Below are positions 6,612 to 13,742 of a DNA stretch of 15,036 nucleotides, piece after piece. Source of the DNA: CAZMUD01 sp964569715 (lineage in GTDB: Bacteria; Chloroflexota; Dehalococcoidia; Dehalococcoidales; UBA2162); contig CAZMUD010000024.1 in the NCBI GenBank assembly GCA_964569715.1, forward strand, positions 1 to 15,036, given 5' to 3'. How positions within the stretch are numbered: the stretch's first letter is position 1; every line of letters begins with the position of its first letter. The notes under the pieces are model-generated. The model was not told where the DNA came from. It worked only from the letters and a program-made list of their open reading frames with translations, and searched no databases. The position numbers and the translations under genes were made by a program.

Positions 6612-7666
6612 TGAGTCAAGTGATGTTGGCACCTGTTCATATCCCGGTTCTAGTTGAAGAGACCATTAGGGCGCTCGCTGTTCAGCCTGGGGGCCGCTAT
6701 ATTGATTGCACCCTCGGTGGTGGCGGACATGCTGCTGCCATTCTGGAGCGTAGCTCGCCTGGTGGACAGCTATTGGGCATTGATGCTGACCCTGAGGCTA
6801 TAGAAATAGCCAGGGCAAGGCTTGAAGCCTATGGTGGTTCAACCCTTCTAATTAACGAAAACTTCGTTAATTTACAGGCTATTTGTTACAAGTATGACTT
6901 TCTCCCGGTGCATGGTATTTTGTTTGACCTGGGGCTTTCCTCCCTTCAGCTCAACGGCAATGGCCGTGGTTTCAGTTTTCAGCATGACGCACCGTTAGAT
7001 ATGCGCTTGAATCCCAACCAAGAGCTTACCGCTGCCGATATCGTTAACACCTACTCTGAGGCTGACCTAGCTCGCCTGATAAAAACGTATGGTGAGGAAA
7101 GCTACAGCCGTCGAATAGCCCGCCACATCGTGCAGGAACGCCCTGTAAAAACTACCCTTCAGCTAGCTAGGATGATAGAACAGGTTATTGGAAGCAGAAG
7201 GCGTAGAATTCACCCGGCTACCAAAACCTTTCAGGCACTACGAATAGTGGTTAACCAAGAGCTTGAACACCTGGAATCAGCTCTAAAACAGGCGGTTAAC
7301 CTCCTTGGCTTTGAAGGTAGACTGGTTGTTGTCAGCTATCACTCTCTCGAAGACCGCATAGTAAAACAATTTATGCGGCGAGAAGCAAAGGATTGTATTT
7401 GTCCCCCGGGCACGCCAACCTGTGTTTGCGAACATACTGCCAGCCTGAGATTGGTCAAAAGGAGGGTCATTACTCCTTCTCTGGCGGAGGTTCGGATTAA
7501 TCCGCGTAGTCATAGTGCCAGATTGAGAGTGGCTGAGCGTGTTATTACTCAGGATGAGCACTATAAGATTATGGAAAGGCTGTGTTCTACAGCAGAAGTT
7601 AAAGCTAATGGCTGGAGGAGACCAATTTTGCTGGAAAAGCTCCGAGAGGCTTTTGCAGTAGCCTAG
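6611..7666 (+). CDS. rsmH: 16S rRNA (cytosine-1402-N4)-methyltransferase RsmH, with extra C-terminal tail
   Basis: Methylates N4 of C1402 in 16S rRNA using S-adenosylmethionine. Numbered from the ATG at 6611, it has 351 residues with HIPVLVEE (10-17), SAM loop CTLGGGGH (33-40), GIDADPEA (56-63), ILFDLGLSSLQL (103-114), FSFQHDAPLDMRLN (121-134), TKTFQALRIVVNQEL (204-218) and SYHSLEDR (242-249). Four cysteines (262, 264, 271, 273) form a CxC-CxC pattern. The family normally ends at the SARLRVAER block (302-310); here 41 more residues follow, rich in WRRP and LLEKLRE. A diverged second copy of this tail lies downstream. A TTG at 6608 would give one more residue, but the ATG overlapping the mraZ stop by one base suits translational coupling. 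Confidence 0.96.
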   Translation: MSQVMLAPVHIPVLVEETIRALAVQPGGRYIDCTLGGGGHAAAILERSSPGGQLLGIDADPEAIEIARARLEAYGGSTLLINENFVNLQAICYKYDFLPVHGILFDLGLSSLQLNGNGRGFSFQHDAPLDMRLNPNQELTAADIVNTYSEADLARLIKTYGEESYSRRIARHIVQERPVKTTLQLARMIEQVIGSRRRRIHPATKTFQALRIVVNQELEHLESALKQAVNLLGFEGRLVVVSYHSLEDRIVKQFMRREAKDCICPPGTPTCVCEHTASLRLVKRRVITPSLAEVRINPRSHSARLRVAERVITQDEHYKIMERLCSTAEVKANGWRRPILLEKLREAFAVA

Positions 7667-7779
7667 ACTAGATAAAATCTTTGAGACCACTCGATAACAA
7701 CCCGGAAGGGTTGGAATCTAGCTAAGAAGGAGGGCTGATGGAGGAAAAGACTATAGCTTCTATTGATGTTGGTACTACT
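7522..7779 (+). repeat. Tandem duplication, copy A: rsmH 3' end, spacer and copy of ftsA 5' end
   Basis: Copy A starts at ATTGAGAGTGGCTGAGC inside rsmH and ends at GGTACTACT within the 66-codon ORF. Copy B (7794-8062) starts with a sequence differing at one of 17 bases and ends with the same bases inside ftsA. Both ends are well conserved. The middle, which holds the rsmH tail and spacer, has diverged and carries indels (258 against 269 bases). Confidence 0.85.
7698..7713 (+). other. Perfect hairpin with GGAA loop in the rsmH-ORF66 spacer
   Basis: CAACCC (7698-7703), loop GGAA, GGGTTG (7708-7713). It has no T-run after it and lies 12 bases before the AAGAAGGAGGG ribosome binding site. In the second copy of the duplication the matching place (7978-7989) keeps only a 4-bp stem. 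It may influence translation of the downstream frame. Confidence 0.4.
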
Positions 7780-7938
7780 ATGACTGACTTAAAATTGAGA
7801 GTGGTTGAGCACATTCTTGCTCGATATGATGGCTATGGGACCAATGATGTACAGAATATTCTAAACGAGACTAAGGTTGGAGCGTGGAGAAAGCCAACTT
7901 TACTGAAGATGCTCAAAATGGTCTTTTCCGCGTCCTAG
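7738..7938 (+). CDS. Chimeric 66-residue ORF: ftsA-like start fused to a diverged RsmH C-terminal tail
   Basis: I know no family for this protein. Residues 1-14 (MEEKTIASIDVGTT) repeat the FtsA N-terminus (TTIASIDVGTT). Residues 20-66 align with the last residues of RsmH: LRVVEH with LRVAER, and VGAWRKPTLLKMLKMVFSAS with ANGWRRPILLEKLREAFAVA. It arises from the tandem duplication at 7522-8062. The frame is open for its whole length although the tail part has drifted considerably, and it has a strong ribosome binding site (AAGGAGGG, 7727-7734). It lacks the rest of the actin fold and any methyltransferase motif, so neither parent activity can remain. It could be a decaying by-product, a leader that couples translation to ftsA, or a small protein kept by selection. 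Expression is uncertain. Confidence 0.55.
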   Translation: MEEKTIASIDVGTTMTDLKLRVVEHILARYDGYGTNDVQNILNETKVGAWRKPTLLKMLKMVFSAS

Positions 7939-8062
7939 ATTGGTAAGGGGGCATTTAAAATGTGAAAAATTCATATAACTCAAAAGGGTCGGAATCTAGC
8001 TAAAAAGGAGGGGCTAAATGAGAAAGTGGACTACTATAGCTTCTATTGATGTTGGTACTACT
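7794..8062 (+). repeat. Tandem duplication, copy B: diverged rsmH tail, spacer and true ftsA 5' end
   Basis: See copy A. The best conserved stretches are the first 17 bases, the ribosome binding site block (GGAATCTAGCTAAAAAGGAG, 7991-8010) and the first ftsA codons up to 8062. The offset to copy A is 272 at the left end and 283 at the right end. The two copies are adjacent, with a junction at about 7780-7793. Confidence 0.85.
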
Positions 8063-9238
8063 AAGGTATGTACTACTATAGCTGAAGCAGACGGTGGGGA
8101 TGTTCTTCGAGTTGCCGGTGTTGGCATCACCCCATCAAAGGGTTTGCATAAGGGCTTGGTGGTCAACATCAATGAGGCCAGAGAGTCGATCCGCGAATCG
8201 GTGAAAAAAGCGGAGCAAGTCAGCGGCTACAAGGTAGAATCGGCTTATGTTGGTGTCACTGGGCGGCATGTCAGCTCGCTGAATAACCAGGGAGTAGTAG
8301 CTATTACTCGCAATGACCGATTGGTGCGCCCAGATGACTTGAAGCGAGTACTGCAATGTGCCCAGAGTGTTAAGGTTCCCAGCGACCGAAAGCTGCTCCA
8401 TGTTATTCCCCGGCATTATGCTGTTGATGGTCAAGCTGGAGTCCAGAACCCGGTAGGGATGCATGGCTTCAGGCTGGATGTGGAAACACACGTCATTACT
8501 GCCGCCGTAACTTCCGTCCAGAATCTAGTAAAGTGTATTCGAGGTATTGGCGTAGATATTGAGGACCTCGTCCTTGAGCCTTTAGCCAGCAGTGAGGCAA
8601 TATTGACCGATGATGAGAAGCAAGTGGGTGTTATACTGGCCGATATAGGTGGTGGTACTACAGACATTGCTGTCTTTAAAGATGGAAGCATCTGGCATAC
8701 CGCCATTCTACCTGTAGCCGGTTATCAACTCACCAGAGATGTTGCTATTGGTTTAGGGCTACCATTTGATGTAGCTGAGGAAATGAAGAAAAGGTATGGT
8801 AGTGTTATACCTGTTTATGAAGGTAAGGCGGAGTCCAATAGCGTAGCAACCGGAGATGGACATGGAGCCTCCTATCAGGATTTATGTGACATTATCAGGG
8901 CTCGAGTTGAGGAAATCATAAGGCTTATTCTGCTTGAGCTGCCACGCTCTGAATATGAAACACTGGTTCCTGCAGGATTGGTACTCACTGGCGGTAGCTC
9001 TAACCTGTCTGGCATAGATACCCTGGGGCGCGATATACTACGACTCCCGGTAAGGGTGGGCACTCCGACCGATATATACGGTATTACCGATGCCCTTTGC
9101 GACCCGGCATATGCCACAAGCGTTGGTCTCTTGCTCTGGGGAGCAAAACACCAGAGCACGCAGAGTAGTTGGAAATTCCGTGGAATAGGTGCCGGCTGGC
9201 GGCGTTTAATTTTCCAATTTAGGAACTTATTTCGTTAG
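8018..9238 (+). CDS. ftsA: Cell division protein FtsA
   Basis: An actin-like ATPase that anchors FtsZ filaments to the membrane. The 406 residues show phosphate-1 loop IDVGTTKV (10-17), the FtsA-specific 1C region (about 85-165), phosphate-2 DIGGGTTD (209-216) and the adenosine loop GLVLTGGSSNLSGI (320-333). A C-terminal amphipathic segment, WRRLIFQFRNLFR (394-406), is the usual membrane-targeting helix. All nucleotide motifs are intact. The ATG at 8018 has AAAAAGGAGGGG at 8002-8012, and the first codons are the sequence duplicated at 7738. It lies 47 bases before ftsZ, the conserved pairing. No ftsQ or mur genes lie upstream, which is unusual for a division cluster. Confidence 0.95.
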   Translation: MRKWTTIASIDVGTTKVCTTIAEADGGDVLRVAGVGITPSKGLHKGLVVNINEARESIRESVKKAEQVSGYKVESAYVGVTGRHVSSLNNQGVVAITRNDRLVRPDDLKRVLQCAQSVKVPSDRKLLHVIPRHYAVDGQAGVQNPVGMHGFRLDVETHVITAAVTSVQNLVKCIRGIGVDIEDLVLEPLASSEAILTDDEKQVGVILADIGGGTTDIAVFKDGSIWHTAILPVAGYQLTRDVAIGLGLPFDVAEEMKKRYGSVIPVYEGKAESNSVATGDGHGASYQDLCDIIRARVEEIIRLILLELPRSEYETLVPAGLVLTGGSSNLSGIDTLGRDILRLPVRVGTPTDIYGITDALCDPAYATSVGLLLWGAKHQSTQSSWKFRGIGAGWRRLIFQFRNLFR

Positions 9239-9285
9239 GCGGTTGCCAGCCAAGAATAACTAATATATGAAGAAAGGAGGAAGAT

Positions 9286-10419
9286 ATGGCAAAGGCAAGC
9301 TTCACTATTAACCCGGCCAAGATTAAGGTTATCGGTCTGGGTGGCGGTGGTTGTAATGCTATAACCCGTATGGTTCAAGAGGAAATTCAAGGTGTAGAGT
9401 TTGTTGCTGTGAACACTGATGCCCAAGCCATGGCTATTACTGAAGCCCCAACCCGCATCCAGCTTGGGGAGAAACTTACCAGGGGATTAGGCGTTGGTGG
9501 TGACCATGTCCTTGGTCAAAGAGCGGCTGAGGAAAGCCGTGACGAGCTTAAAGAGGTTATCTCAGGGGCTGATATGGTGTTTATCACCGGTGGTATGGGC
9601 GGTGGCACTGGTACCGGGGCTGCTCCTGTTCTTGCTGAAATAGCCAAACAAAGCGGAGCCCTTACTATTGCTGTGGTCACCAAGCCATTCAGCTTTGAGG
9701 GAACGAACCGCTGCCAGGTGGCAGAGGAAGGCATTACCCGGTTGCTAGATAAGGTTGACACGCTTATTATCATCCCTAATGACCGCTTGCTTGACCTGTG
9801 TGACCAGAAAACGGGCGTGGACAGTGCCTTTAAGCTAGCCGATGATGTGCTGAGACATGGTGTTCAGGCTATCTCTGAAGTTATCACCGTCCCTGGAATG
9901 ATTAACCTTGATTTTGCTGATGTCAAAGCAGTGATGCAGGATGCCGGCCCAGCTTGGATGTCCATAGGAAGGGGGTCAGGTCAAAATCGAGCCATAGATG
10001 CGGCTAAGGAAGCCTTAGCTAGTCCCTTGTTGGATGTTTCCGCTGGAGGGTCAAGGGGAGTGCTATTCAACGTTGTTGGTAGCAGTAGCCTCACCCTGTT
10101 TGAGGTTAATGAGGCAGCTGAGGTAATCAAGCAAGCAGTGGACCCCGAGGCTAACATCATCTTTGGGGTGGCTCACGACCCTAGTATGGACAAAGAGCTA
10201 AGGATTACCCTAATCGCTACCGGGTTTGTTTCCAAGAAGGGGTTGGCAGGAGTTAGCCGAGATGAGGAACTTACAGAGTTCCTTTCCAGCTTAAAGAAGA
10301 GCGAAGATGAATTAGATGTTCCCTCCTTCTTGCGTCGCCCGCTATTCAGCCATCGGCGACAGGTAGTAACTTCAGCCACTAAAGTTGAGAAAACGCCACA
10401 GCAGACCACTTTGATTTAA
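9286..10419 (+). CDS. ftsZ: Cell division GTPase FtsZ
   Basis: The tubulin homologue that forms the division ring. The 377 residues contain the G-box GLGGGGCNAI (17-26), NTDAQAM (43-49), tubulin signature GGGTGTG (105-111), IIIPNDRLL (161-169) and the T7 synergy loop NLDFADV (207-213) with Asp209 and Asp212. A C-terminal core motif, LDVPSFLRRP (343-352), resembles the conserved FtsA-binding peptide. An unusual but conservative change is VTKPF (131-135) where TRPF is frequent. The C-terminal linker is short, and 25 residues follow the core motif. The ribosome binding site AAAGGAGGAAG (9274-9284) is strong. It ends the operon before a strong terminator. Confidence 0.97.
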   Translation: MAKASFTINPAKIKVIGLGGGGCNAITRMVQEEIQGVEFVAVNTDAQAMAITEAPTRIQLGEKLTRGLGVGGDHVLGQRAAEESRDELKEVISGADMVFITGGMGGGTGTGAAPVLAEIAKQSGALTIAVVTKPFSFEGTNRCQVAEEGITRLLDKVDTLIIIPNDRLLDLCDQKTGVDSAFKLADDVLRHGVQAISEVITVPGMINLDFADVKAVMQDAGPAWMSIGRGSGQNRAIDAAKEALASPLLDVSAGGSRGVLFNVVGSSSLTLFEVNEAAEVIKQAVDPEANIIFGVAHDPSMDKELRITLIATGFVSKKGLAGVSRDEELTEFLSSLKKSEDELDVPSFLRRPLFSHRRQVVTSATKVEKTPQQTTLI

Positions 10420-10456
10420 AGTTCCCGGGGAATCCACCGAACTTCCAGTCTAGGGT

Positions 10457-10496
10457 GAAGGCTGTAGGGTAAGAAAACCCTGCAGCCTTCTTCTTT
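10457..10496 (+). terminator. Intrinsic terminator after ftsZ
   Basis: A 13-bp stem (10457-10469 with 10478-10490, GAAGGCTGTAGGG against CCCTGCAGCCTTC, a single G-T pair) with an 8-base A-rich loop is followed by TTCTTT. It separates the division operon from nrdR. Confidence 0.9.
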
Positions 10497-10549
10497 CTAC
10501 GATATCCTCACAAGTGAAAAAACCACCTGAAAAATTACCCCCAAAACTC

Positions 10550-10578
10550 TTGACAAACACAATATATTGTGGTATTGT
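10550..10578 (+). promoter_or_regulatory. nrdR-nrdJ promoter (sigma70 type, extended -10)
   Basis: TTGACA (10550-10555) and TATTGT (10573-10578) are 17 bp apart, with TGG directly before the -10 (extended -10). The NrdR box fills the spacer almost completely, so bound NrdR would block RNA polymerase. Confidence 0.82.
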
Positions 10579-10603
10579 AGGTCTGTTTCCCTATATACTG
10601 TAG
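10557..10603 (+). promoter_or_regulatory. Pair of NrdR boxes, 31 bp apart
   Basis: Box 1 at 10557-10572 is ACACAATATATTGTGG, close to the known NrdR palindrome ACACWATATATWGTGT. Box 2 at 10588-10603 is TCCCTATATACTGTAG, weaker but keeping the central ATAT and the GT. Their starts are exactly 31 bp apart, three helical turns, the tandem arrangement typical of NrdR sites. Box 2 ends ten bases before the nrdR ATG. Confidence 0.85.
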
Positions 10604-10612
10604 AGGTTGGTG

Positions 10613-11152
10613 ATGAACTGTCCCTTTTGTGGTTACCAGGATTCCAAGGTCATAGATTCCCGCGATGTAAACGATGGCATACGCCGTCGGCGTCAGTGCC
10701 TGAGCTGTAGCTCTCGCTTTACTACCTATGAGCGATTGCAGCCAACCGGCCTTTTTGTTATTAAGAAAGACCAGAGGCGCGAAGAGTTCAGTAAGGATAA
10801 ACTGCTAACCGGTATTCGTAAGGCTTGTGAAAAACGGCCACTGCCTACCGGCACCGTTGATAAGCTCGCCGATGATATAGAAGCTGAGCTTTACCACCAG
10901 GGCAGGGTAGAGATACCCAGTGCTGTCATCGGTGATATGGTAATGAAGGGGTTAAAGAGCCTGGACCATATTGCCTATATCCGCTTTGCCAGCGTCTATC
11001 GGGACTTTACTGATATCACTGTCCTAAAACGAGAAATAGATACCCTGGTAAGTGATGAAACTGAGGTATCTCGTCCTACCAGTCAGCTACCATTGCTCCC
11101 GGCTGAGGAATTAGAGACGGTGGCTAAGAGACGCCAGAGGAATCGGAGATGA
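10613..11152 (+). CDS. nrdR: Transcriptional repressor NrdR
   Basis: Represses ribonucleotide reductase genes in response to the ATP/dATP balance. Numbered from the ATG at 10613 it has 179 residues: an N-terminal zinc ribbon (CPFC at 3-6, CLSC at 31-34) with the basic RRRRQ stretch just before the second pair, then an ATP-cone at about 47-137 (FVIKKDQRREEFSKDKL). The sequence FTTYER follows the ribbon as in the family. The last 30-40 residues are a charged tail longer than in the E. coli protein. TTG (10607) and GTG (10610) precede the ATG in frame; the ATG is chosen because the family starts M-x-CPFC and GAGG lies at 10603-10606. It overlaps nrdJ by four bases (ATGA). Its own promoter carries two NrdR boxes, implying autoregulation. 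Confidence 0.96.
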   Translation: MNCPFCGYQDSKVIDSRDVNDGIRRRRQCLSCSSRFTTYERLQPTGLFVIKKDQRREEFSKDKLLTGIRKACEKRPLPTGTVDKLADDIEAELYHQGRVEIPSAVIGDMVMKGLKSLDHIAYIRFASVYRDFTDITVLKREIDTLVSDETEVSRPTSQLPLLPAEELETVAKRRQRNRR

Positions 11153-13725
11153 CTAAAGCTAATCAATCAGGAAATAAACAATTAATCGAGCTTAATCGCA
11201 CCCGGGTTGCCCAGGCTGTCTTTGCTGCCGCCGAGTCTATGGGTATAGCCGATAGAAAGCTAGTGGAGCAACTCACTGCACAAGTGATTAAACGTCTGGA
11301 AAAATCGAAGCCGCTACCTGAAACGGAACAGCCTCTGCCCGGAATGGAAGACCTGGTGCCCAAGTCCCGGCGAAGTCAAAAACAACTGCCCAGTGGGTTT
11401 GAAATCCAGGCTATAGTAGAAGAAATCTTGGCGAGTAAAGAAAAAGAATCAGTTGAGAAAGAGGAGGTTAAACCTATGGCAGAACCAACTATCCAAATCA
11501 AGTCGGAGGTTCAGCTTGCTCCTGGTATCAGTCTTACCGAAAATGCCCTTCGTGTTCTGGAAAGAAGGTATCTGAAGAAAGATAAGCAGGGGCAGGTTAT
11601 TGAGACACCGGAGGAGATGTTCCGTCGTGTAGCACAGGCTGTTGCTTCTGCTGAACTCACCTACGACCCTGAGGCAGATGTCGAGGCTAGGGCAGAGGAA
11701 TTCTATCAGTTGATGGCAAATCTTGAGTTTCTGCCTAACTCGCCTACCCTGATGAATGCCGGCAGAGAGCTAGGGCAGCTATCCGCCTGCTTCGTCCTCC
11801 CGGTTGAGGATTCGATGGAGTCTATATTTGATGCTGTAAAAAATACCGCCCTTATCCATAAGAGTGGTGGTGGGACAGGGTTTTCCTTCTCCAGGCTAAG
11901 ACCGGAAATGGGCAGAGTCGGCTCGACCGGAGGTGTTGCCAGTGGTCCGGTTTCCTTCATGCGAGCCTTTGACATCGCTACTGATGTCATTAAACAGGGA
12001 GGCATGCGCCGTGGGGCGAATATGGCTATCCTTAATGTTGACCACCCCGATATTATGAAGTTCATAACAGCTAAGGACGACCCTACTGTCTTTACTAACT
12101 TCAATCTCTCGGTAGCCGTAACTAATGAATTTATGGAAGCGGTCAATGCTGGCCGAGACTATAATCTGGTAAACCCACATACCCAAGAGGTGCAGGCTCA
12201 GGTCAATGCCAAAAAGGTGTTCGACGAGATAGTGGCTATGGCCTGGAAAACAGGCGACCCGGGCATTGTCTTTATTGACCGAATAAATCAGGATAACCCT
12301 ACTCCCCATCTGGGTAGAATTGAAAGCACCAACCCCTGTGGTGAGCAGCCACTGCTCCCCTATGAATCTTGCAATCTGGGCTCTATCAATCTAGCTAGGA
12401 TGTTACACACCACAAATGGGACTACTGAGATTGATTATCCCAAGCTGGCCAGAACAGTAGGAGTGACGGTGAGATTTTTAGATAATGTCATTGATGTCAA
12501 TAGATTTCCTCTGCCGGAAATAGAGGAAATGACCAAGAAGTCCAGGAAAATAGGGCTTGGGGTAATGGGCTTTGCCGATACGCTAATTCAGCTGGATATT
12601 CCCTATGACTCAGAGGAGGCACTGCAAGTTGCTTCTGATGTTATGCGCTTCATAAGTGAGGAGGCAGGTAAAGCCTCGGCAGAATTAGCCAAGGAGCGGG
12701 GGGTTTTCCCTGCCTTTGGGGGTAGCATCTATGATGTTGCTGGTGGTTCCAGACCGAGAAATGCGTCATGCACTACCATTGCTCCTACCGGCACACTGAG
12801 CATAATAGCTGGTTGTTCCAGCGGCATTGAGCCACTTTTTGCCCTGAGCTATATTCACAATATCCTGGACGGCGCCCAGCTAGTAGAGGTAAATCCCTAT
12901 TTTGAGGAGGTAGCTAAGCGTGAAGGCTTCTACTCTGAGGAGCTTATGCAGCAGCTAGCTTCTGGTGCCCAACTCCATACTTTGGAAGGCATCCCCGACA
13001 AAATCAAACGGTTGTTTGTCACCGCTCATGAAATAAGCCCCGAGTGGCATGTCTGGATGCAGGCAGCCTTCCAGAAGGCTACACATAACGCGGTGTCTAA
13101 AACAGTCAACTTCCCCCAGGAAGCTACCCGGGAGGACATAGCCAAAGTATATTTACTCGCTTACGAACGGGAGCTAAAGGGCATAACTATTTACCGGGAT
13201 AGAAGCCGTGAAGCACAGCCGTTAAGCACCAGCCAGGTAGAGAAAAAAGTGGAAGAAGTTGGGATTGCTCCTAGAAAAAGGTCAAAGGTAACATCAGGGA
13301 TTACCGAGAGGGTAACCACCGGTTGTGGCTATATCTATGTAACCGTAAACTCCGATGAGCAGGGTATATGCGAGGTCTTCTCCACTCTGGGCAAAGCTGG
13401 AGGCTGTGCCTCAGCCCAGCTTGAAGCCACCTGCCGACTTATCTCCCTGGCATTAAGGTCCGGGGTAGATGTGGCTAAAGTGGTAAGGCAACTCCGTGGT
13501 ATCCGCTGCCCATCCATTGCATGGGAAGAGGGTAAGGCTGTGCTCTCCTGCGCCGATGCCATTGCCAGCGTTCTGGAAAAACATATAAGCGGTGATGATA
13601 AGCCCAAGCTTGAGGACTATGGCTTAGCTAAAAATCTAGCCGGGCAGTGCCCTGAATGCGGTGGTCTGCTGGCATACCAGGAAGGCTGCTTCATCTGCCC
13701 TAGCTGCGGATATACCAAGTGTTAA
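11149..13725 (+). CDS. nrdJ: Adenosylcobalamin-dependent (class II) ribonucleoside-diphosphate reductase
   Basis: Makes deoxyribonucleotides using a radical generated from adenosylcobalamin, independent of oxygen. The 858 residues begin with about 100 residues that resemble a degraded ATP-cone (NRTRVAQAVF, IKRLEK), then a Lys/Glu-rich linker. The catalytic ten-stranded barrel follows: first redox Cys214 (LSACFVLP), thiyl radical Cys397 in NPCGEQ (395-400; Asn395 and Glu399 present) and second redox Cys408 (ESCNLGSIN). PTGTLSIIAGCSSGIEP spans 546-562. A TSCPD-type domain occupies about 720-812 (RVTTGCGYIYVTVN). The C-terminal tail has CPEC (834-837), CFIC-PSC (847-853) and final Cys858, a zinc-ribbon-like tail that can shuttle electrons to the active site. 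All catalytic residues are intact. It is translationally coupled to nrdR and requires corrinoid. Confidence 0.97.
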   Translation: MTKANQSGNKQLIELNRTRVAQAVFAAAESMGIADRKLVEQLTAQVIKRLEKSKPLPETEQPLPGMEDLVPKSRRSQKQLPSGFEIQAIVEEILASKEKESVEKEEVKPMAEPTIQIKSEVQLAPGISLTENALRVLERRYLKKDKQGQVIETPEEMFRRVAQAVASAELTYDPEADVEARAEEFYQLMANLEFLPNSPTLMNAGRELGQLSACFVLPVEDSMESIFDAVKNTALIHKSGGGTGFSFSRLRPEMGRVGSTGGVASGPVSFMRAFDIATDVIKQGGMRRGANMAILNVDHPDIMKFITAKDDPTVFTNFNLSVAVTNEFMEAVNAGRDYNLVNPHTQEVQAQVNAKKVFDEIVAMAWKTGDPGIVFIDRINQDNPTPHLGRIESTNPCGEQPLLPYESCNLGSINLARMLHTTNGTTEIDYPKLARTVGVTVRFLDNVIDVNRFPLPEIEEMTKKSRKIGLGVMGFADTLIQLDIPYDSEEALQVASDVMRFISEEAGKASAELAKERGVFPAFGGSIYDVAGGSRPRNASCTTIAPTGTLSIIAGCSSGIEPLFALSYIHNILDGAQLVEVNPYFEEVAKREGFYSEELMQQLASGAQLHTLEGIPDKIKRLFVTAHEISPEWHVWMQAAFQKATHNAVSKTVNFPQEATREDIAKVYLLAYERELKGITIYRDRSREAQPLSTSQVEKKVEEVGIAPRKRSKVTSGITERVTTGCGYIYVTVNSDEQGICEVFSTLGKAGGCASAQLEATCRLISLALRSGVDVAKVVRQLRGIRCPSIAWEEGKAVLSCADAIASVLEKHISGDDKPKLEDYGLAKNLAGQCPECGGLLAYQEGCFICPSCGYTKC

Positions 13726-13728
13726 GTG

Positions 13729-13740
13729 AAAGGAGGTGAT
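13729..13740 (+). promoter_or_regulatory. Near-ideal ribosome binding site of the NYN gene
   Basis: AAAGGAGGTGAT is complementary to the full anti-Shine-Dalgarno end of 16S rRNA and lies two bases before the ATG at 13743, or seven bases counted from the GGAGG core. It is stronger than the sites of nrdR and nrdJ and fixes this start. Confidence 0.8.
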
Positions 13741-13742
13741 AC

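Noticed and set aside
7283..7690. Antisense 135-codon frame over the rsmH end
   Set aside because: It mirrors the rsmH coding sequence and has no motif or ribosome binding site support.
10420..10612. Cobalamin riboswitch controlling the B12-dependent reductase
   Set aside because: No B12-box sequence is present; the region is explained by the ftsZ terminator, promoter and NrdR boxes, and is too short for a full riboswitch.
11706..12309. Long open frames antisense to nrdJ
   Set aside because: They lie wholly within a strongly supported nrdJ frame and show no family motif; they are shadows of its codon usage.
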